Origin: Bugula neritina
Lineage: Eukaryota; Bryozoa; Gymnolaemata; Cheilostomatida; Bugulidae
Direction of reading: 5' to 3'
DNA: 64,000 bases
Assembly: GCA_964035545.1 (NCBI GenBank)
Contig: OZ037768.1
Location: 24,516,819 to 24,580,818, forward strand
Below, one piece after another: positions 40,801 through 51,700 of the stretch. Positions within the stretch are counted from its first letter, which is position 1. Each line of letters opens with the position of its first letter. The notes under the pieces are model-generated. The model made no database searches and was not told the origin of the DNA. It saw only the letters and a list, made by a program, of their open reading frames with translations. The translations under genes and the position numbers were made by a program.

Positions 40801-43800
40801 GTACTGAGTATATCATAGTACTGAGTATATCATAGTACTGAGTATATCATAGTACTGAGTATATCATAGTACTGAGTATATCATAGTACTGAGTATATCA
40901 TAGTACTGAGTATATCATAATACTGAGTATATCATAGTAGTGAGTATATCATAGTAGTGAGTATATCGTAGTACTGAGTATATCATAGTAGTGAGTATAT
41001 CATAGTAGTGAGTATATCATAGTACTGAGTATATCATAGTACTGAGTATATCATAGTAGTGAGTATATCATAGTACTGAGTATATCATAGTAGTGAGTAT
41101 ATCATAGTACTGAGTATATCATAGTACTGAGTATATCATAGTACTGAGTATATCATAGTACTGAGTATATAATAGTTAGTACTGAGTATGTCATAGTACT
41201 GAGTATATCATAATACTGAGTATATCATAGTACTGAGTATATCATAGTACTGAGTATATCATAGTACTGAGTATATCATAGTACTGAGTATGTCATAATA
41301 CTGAGTATATCATAGTAGTGAGTATATCATAGTACTGAGTATATCATAATACTGAGTATGTCATAGTACTGAGTATATCATAGTACTGAGTATATCATAG
41401 TACTGAGTATATCATAGTACTGAGTATATCATAATACTGAGTATATCATAGTAGTGAGTATATCATAGTAGTGAGTATATCGTAGTACTGAGTATATCAT
41501 AGTAGTGAGTATATCATAGTAGTGAGTATATCATAGTAGTGAGTATATCATAGTACTGAGTGTATCATAGTACTGAGTATATCATAGTACTGAGTATATC
41601 ATAGTACTGAGTATATCATAGTACTGAGTATATCATAGTACTGAGTATATCATAGTACTGAGTATATCATAATACTGAGTATATCATAGTAGTGAGTATA
41701 TCATAGTAGTGAGTATATCGTAGTACTGAGTATATCATAGTAGTGAGTATATCATAGTAGTGAGTATATCATAGTACTGAGTATATAATAGTTAGTACTG
41801 AGTATGTCATAGTACTGAGTGTATCATAGTACTGAGTATATCATAGTACTGAGTATATCATAGTACTGAGTATATCATAGTACTGAGTATATCATAATAC
41901 TGAGTATATCATAGTACTGAGTATATAATAGTTAGTACTGAGTATATCATAGTACTGATATATTTGGTATATTCTCTATTAGATGGAACTGATGAACTAA
42001 GACACAGTCTTTCTGCTCTTCAAGATGAAAGTCTAGGTTAGTTTGACTGCCATTTTATTTTATCTACAGCATTATATTATGTCTTTTATATTGCATCTGT
42101 TCTAACAATAATCAAATCACTGTTTATTCAGAGATGAGAAATAAGACTCAACAAGTTGCCAAAGCAGCATCACAAAACACAAAGGATCTTGGCGAAGTAA
42201 AGAAGGAGCAAAGCGGTTTGTTTTTATTTATTTCTACAGTCTATTGAGTTCAACTGTCAAGTTTGGAGAAGGTATATGGATGAAATACTGGTTTTAACAA
42301 TTTTAAATTACAGCTGAAATCTGTAAAGCACTAGAATGCTTTTAGTAATAACTGTGTTTACTTGTTGTTGAAAGTGTGATAAACAATGCAGAGGATATGA
42401 CCCTATAAGTTGCTAGTCTCTTAATTGGTGTCGGTGCTTCTTCTACCTGGAAAACCAATGTCAAATATATAAACAAGATGGAGGCAGTTCATTTAGAGCA
42501 ATTAATTATACAAAGCTGTGCAATCAGCTTACAACGAGTAACAATAGTTTACAGAGGAAAAACTCAAGTCAGTACAGAGTATTTTTTCAGACTAGGTTTA
42601 CAAATGATCTCTATTTGGATTCTGTAATGACAGTTGCTAAGGACAGGCAGAGAGCTCAGTGTCTGAAGACCAATCAGATGTGTACGAAGTTGGACGAGTG
42701 TTGTGAGAACGTGACCAAAGTGCAGGTGACCCAGAAAGGTTCGTACTTCTGTCGGTGTTACTTGTCCTTTAGCTGTGTGACTCTGGTGGCTACTTCAGAT
42801 ATTTACTACGATATGATACTGTTGATATTACGATATGATACTGTAGATATTGCGATATGATACTGTTGATATAATTACGTTATGATACTGTTGATATTAC
42901 GATATGATACTGTTGATACTACGATATGATACTGTTGATATTATGATATGATACTGTAGATATTACGATATGATACTGTTGATACTACGATATGATACTG
43001 TTGATACTACGATATGATACTGTTGATATTATGATACCAGCATACTCCTACCAATAACAAAACCTTGTAATACTCACATAAACTTTACAAGTTATGAGTA
43101 AATACAGAGCCAATGTACTTATTATCATGGTTATGTCTTCTCAACCAGCTCCTGTGTTATCAGATTTATTTGGTTAGTAAAATACGACCCACAGCGCTTC
43201 CACAATATGGTTTTAATATAATTTGTGTATCAGTATCATACTACTATGCTAGAGGTCAATTAGTGCAGCGACTGAGTATATAATAGGATGTACTTACCTT
43301 CATAACTTACTCTTACAGACATGGAGTATAAAGTGGAAGATGTACAAGCAGAGCTCTCTGGTATGTTTCCTTCCTCGTCTCTTGCACTGTTGAAGTGTTA
43401 TTGTAATATACTCTGATATATGTTATTGTAATATACTCTGATATATGTTATTGTAATATACTCTGATATATGTTATTGTAATATACTCTGATATATGTTA
43501 TTGTAATATACTCTGATATATTATGTTGTTTCAGCAGACGTGGACTAGTTGAAGGGGAAGTGAGTCTCAGTGTAACATGTTGTTGTCTTTTTGTCTTATA
43601 ATCTGCACCTGCATGTATCTAGTGCCTTGTTTACCCTGGAATGTTTACTCAGTGTAACACCAGGAAGGGAATGTACAGCAGACGTCCCAACTATTATTAA
43701 TATATCATATTGTGCTCCAAGCTATGTGCCCTGTGCTCCACTCTGTTTACTGTTTGCTGTGTTGAACTGCAGGGAATGCTGCCTCAAAGCCCGGTAGCAT

Positions 43801-44572
43801 GCCGTGCTGTGTATGCCGCGCTGTGTACGACACGCAGTGAATGCCATCTACTATCATTTATACTCGCAGTTAGCAGTTGCGTGTATAAACCTGCAGTTGT
43901 TCTTTGTTTGCAGACAATTTGTTGCATATATATGAACATTATTGGCTTCCAGGCAAAAATATATCATGCCTATAATATTTCATGATTACAATGTCCAGTA
44001 CTACTTTGTATTGACAAACTATTTTAGACTTTAGCCCTAGGTCTAGTAATATTAGATAGGAAAATGTTGACAAGACAAGCGGTGTTACCAACTGTTTGAT
44101 TGTCACATTTTAGAACAAAGACAAGAACTCCGTCAACATGCTGAGGGAAATAACAGAAATAACAGTGGTATGATTTAATATAAATACTGTATTATATAAT
44201 ATACCATATTATATATAATATACTGTATTATATATACCATATTATATATAATATACTGTATTATATATACCATATTATATATAATATACTGTATTATATA
44301 TACCATATTATATATAATATACTGTATTATATATACCATATTATATATAATATACTGTGTTATATATACCATATTATATATAATATACTGTATTATATAT
44401 ACCATATTATATATAATATACTGTATTATATATATCATATTATATATAATATACTGTATTATATATACCATATTATATATAATATACTGTGTTTTACGTC
44501 AGATTTATTGACAAGTAACTCTATACTTTAATAGTGGTGGCACAAGATTCCTCAAGTGATGAGGATCCGTGA
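34809..44572 (+). CDS. Zinc-ribbon / BIR-domain / coiled-coil protein, novel architecture
   Basis: Not a known named gene. Exons: 34809-35013, 35230-35301, 35441-35525, 35606-35652, 36168-37175, 37325-37526, 37787-37863, 37959-38048, 38291-38370, 38495-38747, 39319-39408, 39684-39710, 39953-40021, 40327-40377, 41983-42036, 42132-42215, 42634-42738, 43149-43172, 43319-43360, 44114-44167 and 44535-44572, giving 918 residues. Two zinc ribbons come first (C11/C14-C25/C28 and C41/C44-C60/C63). A Ser/Pro-rich region about 137-472 includes VDHLSVDNPPS repeats. One BIR domain (about 477-550) follows: RYRNRVETFS, LAQAGFYY, VCCYCCGVVI, and W..HARESRDC with the CxxC-H-x6-C zinc ligands, as in inhibitor-of-apoptosis proteins. 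Helical stretches include LSEVSLLKEKVEKLIE, and the tail is acidic (SSSDEDP). No RING or CARD is seen. Sixteen of 20 introns are phase 1. Function is unknown; the BIR suggests peptide or protein binding. Confidence 0.78.
36590..36830 (+). repeat. Coding 33-bp minisatellite in BIR gene exon 5
   Basis: Tandem 33-bp units encode VDHLSVDNPPS, in frame, within the long Ser/Pro-rich exon. Shorter VDPPSVDHPS variants stand at the left edge. Confidence 0.88.
38512..38695 (+). repeat. Coding 24-bp / 72-bp repeat in BIR gene exon 10
   Basis: Eight-residue units SAKTPSQP, SARSPSQP and SAEKHSQS alternate in a fixed order, making a 72-bp higher-order unit that is repeated. The exon stays open from 38495 to 38747. 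Confidence 0.88.
40022..40235. repeat. Degenerate ~23-bp repeat, intron 13 of BIR gene
   Basis: Diverged copies of AGTTACTTAGTAAAGTACTT start directly after the donor at 40022 (GTAACTTGAA). Confidence 0.7.
40385..41965. repeat. 17-bp minisatellite, intron 14 of BIR gene
   Basis: About 92 copies of GTACTGAGTATATCATA with point variants (TAGTAG, TATGTC, ATAATAC, TCGTAG). The order of variants at about 40520-41100 recurs at about 41290-41780, a shift near 770 bp, so the array grew by block duplication. It begins within about 15 bases of the 5' splice site. Confidence 0.95.
42800..43035. repeat. 22-bp minisatellite, intron 17 of BIR gene
   Basis: About ten copies of GATATGATACTGTTGATATT plus two or three bases. 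Confidence 0.9.
43395..43530. repeat. 25-bp minisatellite, intron 19 of BIR gene
   Basis: Five copies of GTTATTGTAATATACTCTGA plus TATAT. Confidence 0.9.
44180..44490. repeat. 33-bp AT-rich minisatellite, last intron of BIR gene
   Basis: About nine copies of a unit starting TATATATAATATACTGTATT, beginning just after the donor of exon 44114-44167. Confidence 0.92.
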
Positions 44573-44856
44573 TAGCTGGAGTTCCCTGTACCCTTCCATG
44601 ACTCCTGTAATTCTAAGAAGATCCACAGGCTAAGCTTCTCTTGTCTAAATGATTGTCTATTGACAGGAGCTTATCATTCAGGGCTGTAGTTTTACTAACA
44701 TGGCATCTACACATTATATCATGTATCTACACATCATATCGTGTATCTACACATCATTTAGAATAGATTAGTAAAGTAGATAAATACAACTTGACTTTTT
44801 AAACAATTCTGCTCATCACCATTACTTGATGTTGACAGCAACTAGGCTGATTTTGT

Positions 44857-44862
44857 AATAAA
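44857..44862 (+). terminator. Poly(A) signal of the BIR gene
   Basis: AATAAA about 285 bases after the stop codon. Confidence 0.5.
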
Positions 44863-45469
44863 ATAACATATTTTTGATATGATGTAAAAGTAATGATATT
44901 TTTGTGATCAAATGCCAATATATATTGAATATATTGCATTAAATTTCTCTTATGAAAAGTTAAATAATTTATCACTAAGTTATAGCTACGCCTTTTAATT
45001 TTCTATATGATCATTCTATTTTAAATAATATTTTTTAAAAATAAGTGGGGATTTAAATCAAAATAGTATAACATTGATGACCTTTATACTTTTGTATAAA
45101 ATATATTTAAAAAATGATATATGTTTTGGATTAGATCATTTAAGAAATAAATTTTATTGATTTTACCATTGAGCTTTATTCAACTAAAAATAACAATAAA
45201 TTCTCTATCTATCTATTTGTTTTCAGGTGAATGTTTTATTTTAAGTAACTAATAGAAAAAGTTGAACTAGTCATATTTTTGTTAAAGTTGCTATTCCCAT
45301 GTAAACAGAATTTATTAATTAGAATAACTTTGCCAGTGTGTCTGCTACATATATGTGTTCAACGCATCAGATGCTGTATTATATTCATAACATAAACTGT
45401 GAAAGTCTAGTTTTCAAAGAGTATACTAATATATCAGAGCAAAGTGACATAGCCTGGTAGCAAAGAGTA

Positions 45470-45479
45470 TTTATTTATT
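45470..45479 (-). terminator. Poly(A) signals of GMPPA
   Basis: Two overlapping AATAAA words on the minus strand, about 265 bases downstream of the stop. Confidence 0.5.
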
Positions 45480-45741
45480 CGCAGAGTAAATGAAAAGCAA
45501 GCTGTATGCAAGCAGCTAAATCTCAACTGGATTACTACTTTGAGTTGTTAGCAGATCATAAGTTGGAATAGAAAAGCACAAGTTATGTCTACAGCAGAGA
45601 AAGCATTAGCTTACACCTATATACTATGTCAGTTAGCTATATCTGCAGGGGAGACAATCCCATGATAAATATGAAAGGTGATTTTGGGCTGTTTCGGGAC
45701 TAACAGACAGAATATTCCAGAAGTCAGACGTCGAGGAAGAG

Positions 45742-48700
45742 CTAGAGGATTATTTTATTAACTTCACTGCCAGAGATCCCCTTGTTTGGTAGAACTATGG
45801 TGTTGAGAATGAGAATCTCGGCTGGTACCTGCACTCTGGAACCTGTGAAACAGAAGGAGTGGATATGAAGGGGTGTAACAGAAGGAGTGGATATGAAGGG
45901 GTGTAACAGAAGGAGTGGATATGAAGGGGTGTAACAGCAGAGGTGGATATGAAGGGGTGAAACAGAAGGAGTGGATATGAAGGGGTGTAACAGAAGAAGC
46001 AAATGTGAAGGAGTGTAACAGAAGGAGTGGACATGAAGGGGTGTAACAGAAGGAGTAGATATGAAGGGGTGTAACAGCAGAGGTGGATATGAAGGGGTGA
46101 AACAGAAGGAGTGGATATGAAGGGGTGTAACAGAAGGAGCAGATATGAAGGAGTGTAACAGAAGGAGTGGACATGAAGGGGTGTAACAGAAGGAGTAGAT
46201 ATGAAGGGGTGTAACAGCAGAGGTGGATATGAAGGGGTGAAACAGAAGGAGTGGATATGAAAGGGTGTAACAGAAGGAGCAGATATGAAGGAGTGTAACA
46301 GAAGGAGTGGACATGAAGGGGTGTAACAGAAAGAGTGGACATGAAGGGGTGTAACAGAAAGAGTGGATATGAAGGGGTGTGACAGAAAGAGTAGATATGA
46401 CAGGGTGAAACAGAAGGAGTAGATATAACAGGGTGTAACAAAAGGAGTGGATATGAGGGAGTGAAACAGTGATGGACACGGATACTCTACCTATAGTCGT
46501 GATGGATGGATTCAGCTGACCCTTGTCATTGAATAGCCCTTTCACCTCAATCTTTGAGAAGGGCTTGTCAGGGTTGGGGTCATTAGGCGTGCCCTCCACC
46601 CTGGTGTAAGCACCTACTGAACTATCCCAACCTGGAATATAACAACTCTGTTAGCGGATTAGCACAAAAATATATGTATTTAACATAGTAACCAAGTATT
46701 TGTAATAGCATGCAAAGTAAAGTATTTACAGTATTTACAGTATTTACAGTAAGTACAGTAACTATGATATTTATACAGTATAACTTACCTATGATACTGT
46801 ACAATATATAAAGTAAGTACATTATAACTTACCTATGATACTATACAATATATAGAGTAAGTACAGTATAACTTACCTATGATACTGTACAATATATAAA
46901 GTAAGTACAGTATAACTTACCTATGATACTGTACAATATATAGAGTAAGTACAGCATAACTTACCTATGATACTATACAGTATACAATATATAGAGTAAG
47001 TACAGTATAACCTACCTATGATGCTGTACAATATGCAGGCGTGGTCATGAATCTGTGCATTCTCTAAAATAAGGGATTCTCGGATCCTTACACCAGCTCC
47101 AATAATAGCCCCTTTGCCGACGCTAACATTTGGACCAATCTATAAATAAACGGCACAGGTCATAAATAAAAAATAACACCCAACAAAGAAACATTACAGT
47201 AATAAACAATAAGCATAGTGTAGTCTATAAATAAAACAAGCAAATCATCTATAAAATAGGCAGATGTATAACAAGCAGATGTATGACTAGCAGACGTATA
47301 AGTAGCAGACGTATAACTAGCAGACGTATAACTAGCAGATGTATAACTAGCAGACGTATAACAAGCAGACATATGACTAGCAGACGTATAACTAGCAGAC
47401 ATATAACTAGCAGACGTATAACTAGCAGACGTATAACAAGCAGATATATAACTAGCAGACGTATAACTAGCAGACGTATAACTAGCAGACGTATAACAAG
47501 CAGACGTATAACTAGCAGACGTATAACTAGCAGATGTATAACTAGCAGACGTATAACAAGCAGACGTATAACTAGCAGACATATAACTAGCAGACGTATA
47601 ACTAGCAGACGTATAACAAGCAGATATATAACTAGCAGACGTATAACTAGCAGACGTATAACTAGCAGACGTATAACTAGCAGACGTATAACAAGCAGAC
47701 GTATAACTAGCAGACGTATAACTAGCAGACGTATAACTAGCAGATGTATTACAAGCAGATGTATAACTAGCAGACGTATAACTAGCAGACGTATGACTAG
47801 CAGATGTATTACAAGCAGATGTATAACTAGCAGACGTATAACTAGCAGACGTACCACAGCTGTAGGATCCACTTGAGCAGTCTTGTGAATATAAACATCA
47901 CCAATTATCCTGGGGCCCAAATCTGAACTTTCACAGAGAAGGTCAGGATTCTGCTTCCTGTAGATCTTTAAATACTGGCGGTTGGCATATATAGTGGCTC
48001 TACAAACACCAACTATAATTATGATGTATTGTGATTCGTGCATACGTTGAGATACAAACTGTCTCGATTGCAATAGTCTTTGGCATGTAAAGGATATTCT
48101 GTAGAAAGTAATGAACTTACGCTGCAGATTTAATTTGACTCCAGAAAGCAGACGTGTGGTAGACGAAGAGCTTATCTGAGCCAGCGAGCTGTGTGAGAAT
48201 GTTATGTTCCAGACTAATGGACTCGTTACGGTATGTGGGAGGAAGTATCGACTCAAAACTAAGGAAATGAAAGACGTTGTAAAGCAATATACACAGGAAG
48301 ACAAGTATGACCTTCACCTTGAGGAAAATACCGGCACCACAAGACTACTACTGCAATCTTCCAAACCCAAGTCACAGAATAACATGTGGAGATGAAAGAA
48401 TAGTTCGTCTAGTATATTCATAAGTCAATACCTTCACCCAAAACATTTTATAATTTAAAAATATGACTAGAATAAATTAAAATCTGGGACTGTTGGAATT
48501 ATAAATTTTGGAAATACAAGAGAAGCCGACTACATGCAGACAATGGGGCGTTGATTGGGAGAGAGATTTACCTGGAGAAGAGCTCTGCTTCCCTACAACA
48601 GCATGTGTGATGCGAAGGTTTGTCAGGCTAACATAACAGGTTACTATTCTACTATAGTTGTTTATTACTGCTTGTTCTCTTTATAGTATTGCTAGGACTA

Positions 48701-51700
48701 TCAGTAAACCAGTTTATTAACATCAGCAGACTACTAGCATACTACTAGCATACTAATAGCATACTACTAGCATACTATTAGCAGACTAATAGCATACTAC
48801 TAGCATACTATTAGCAGACTACTAGCAGACTACTAGCATACTACTAGCATACTAATAGCATACTACTAGCATACTATTAGCAGACTAATAGCATACTACT
48901 AGCATACTATTAGCAGACTACTAGCAGACTACTAGCATACTACTAGCATACTATTAGCATACTACTAGCATACTATTAGCAGACTAATAGCATACTACTA
49001 GCCTACTACTAGCAGACTATTAGCATACTACTACCATACTACTAGTAAACTACTAGCAGATTATTACGCTCAAGTCTACAAGCTGACACATGGTAGAATT
49101 GCTAGCAGACATGCAGTAATAGACTAGATTCTTATGCAATAGGAACTGAGGCTAGCAGATGGCGGGTGTAGTGTGAGAGAATACAGCTAGGCTAGTAGAT
49201 AGTTCACTAGTTGCAGAGCCCAGGCTATAACTCACGGTCGGTGCCCAAACCTCAAAAAGTTTTCAAACAGGTAGAAAGACAAAGTATTATTACAAATAGA
49301 GGGGTTTCAGACATCCCTCCAGAGGAATTTGTATTTTAAAGTTGTCTCCCCCTACAGGTATTAGGGGCAGTCTCAATGATATATAGAAGGCCCATAAAAT
49401 AAGTAGAGATGTATGGTTTGAGTGAAGACTATTACTAGTATAAGTTTCATTTTTTCTGAGATTAATATTTTGGCATAGGTACACATATGAGCAGTTTCAG
49501 AAATTTTTTAAAAAATTTTGTTAATGACAAATGGCACAAAAAGAAAACTTCAAAGCATATTTGTGGTTTTGGTTATTGAGCAAATCTGAAGCTGGCAGCT
49601 GTCATTATTATTTGTTTTGCTGACTGTAACCAGTCTGGTTAGAGCTGCTAACCTTTCAACTCTTAGAACAATAATAACATGCTCATACACTATATAGCTG
49701 CACTAGTGGGCTCTGTCTTACTGAACTCCAAATGCTCCAAATTATGGGTTGAAACACATGCCTGTACGTTTATGAAGGCACTGGCTCATTTGTATTAACA
49801 TGTTCACGTACTTGCACACCTATACTATGAAAATAACTAAGCCACCCTACTATCTAATATTTCTATATATCAAAAAAATTATTATAAATATAAAGATATG
49901 TATTAAAATAGATAGATTAAATTTGTAATTTCAAACAACATCTTATCTAAAAATGCCAAACACTGTATAACTATATATATTTTTTAAAAGCATTTGTTTA
50001 CATGGCATGCCTGCAAGTCAATGAAAATATTTAAAGAACAGTAAAAAGAAGCATATAAATTTCAGAATAGTTTCTTCTTTTCTGAGATAAATATTTTGGA
50101 AATGTCCCACAATTCAACATTTAAATTAAGTCTGTAAAAGGATTTTTCACAGTGTATTTTCAATGAATAATTATTCTTGCAAGCTGGTTTGTGTTTGTTC
50201 TGGCATGCCATTTTACAGTGGTCTAGTTAACTAGGTCAAAGTTCATTGAGGTGGAATTGTTTTGTTAACCTCCTTGTGTCGATAAAATACTATCATTGGA
50301 TTTAGAGCTTCTCTAAGCAACTTGCAGTCTGATTAAATATCTGCGATACCTGCCTATTAGACAATCCAAACCTAAAAAATAATATACTAAATCTTTGTAT
50401 TACATGTATGGATGAAAAATAATGCAACAAATTGGCTAAAGCATGTTCAAGTAATGTGAAAAACTCGAAATATAAATGAGTCAAACTAGAGCTAGTCAAG
50501 TGTGTGGTGTTTTTGGCCGATTTATATGTGTTGTTTAATCAGCTTATTATGTAGTGATGTAATCCTATATAATGTAATTTAAGTTAGACAGCTAAAGTCG
50601 GACAGTTCTCATCGTGCACTTTCTTGAATAAGCAGTTATGTAATATAGAGAGACAGCTACTCAACAGAGAGCTTCAAGCAAACAAAATTCTTGCAACGAG
50701 GTTGATTGAATACAAAACAGCTGCTGTTATTCTTATAGCAGCATTCATTGTATAAGAGATAGCCTGATGGTTAACATAGTTTACATACAGTGACATACCA
50801 CTGAAAATTATTAGAAACCACAGAAAAGATATAAAGGAGAGAATGCTGGCACAAAGGAAGTATAGCAATGCGGTCAAATATATGGCTGAAAACTGACCTA
50901 GAGATAAATAAGTACAAAATGTACATAATATAGCTAAATCAGTAAAGCCAAATGATTTGATATAAAAAGTATTATCTGGGAATTTAGTGAAACTTAGTAG
51001 CATTATTTAGAACTCCACCTTTGAGCAAGATCCGTATGGAGTAAAGCCAATCTTAATTTTATTAGTGTCATAAGAATGCAGTCATTATGACATAGTTCGT
51101 TCTTTCTATACTTTACAGCTGGTACTAAATGTACATTTCAACTTTTTTTTTGAAAACAAAATAAGTTGCTTTGGCTGAAAAGTGCTTTTTTTTAATGATT
51201 TTTTTTCTGCAATGCAGCAGTATACAATTTACAATGCTCCAAAAACATTTCTTTATTAGGAATGTTGGTATACAAACAGCTTGCAAGAATAATTATTCAT
51301 TGAAAATACACTGTGAAAAATCCTTTTACAGACTTAATTTAAATGTTGAATTGTGGGACATTTCCAAAATATTTATCTCAGAAAAGAAGAAACTATTCTG
51401 AAATTTATATGCTTCTTTTTACTGTTCTTTAAATATTTTCATTGACTTGCAGGCATGCCATGTAAACAAATGCTTTTAAAAAATATATACAGTGTTTGGC
51501 ATTTTTAGATAAGATGTTGTTTGAAATTAAAAATTTAATCTATCTATTTTAGTACATATCTTTATATTTATAATAATCTTTTTGATATATAGAAATATTA
51601 GATAGTAGGGTGGCTTAGTTATTTTCATAGTATAGGTGTGTAAGTACGTGAACATGTTAATACAAATGAGCCAGTGCCTTCATAAACGTACAGGCATGTG

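Larger units (their letters stand above)
44573..45741. other. Convergent intergenic region BIR gene / GMPPA
   Basis: AT-rich, no gene recognised. AATAAA on the plus strand at 44857-44862 fits the BIR gene, and two overlapping AATAAA on the minus strand at 45470-45479 fit GMPPA. Confidence 0.6.

Noticed and set aside
43535-43560. Possible extra exon of the BIR gene after TTTCAG
   Set aside because: In the required phase it reaches a TAG within a few codons.
50674-51003. Hydrophobic 109-residue ORF in the inverted-repeat spacer
   Set aside because: AT-rich DNA often yields Leu/Ile/Phe-rich ORFs by chance; no motif or splice structure supports it.
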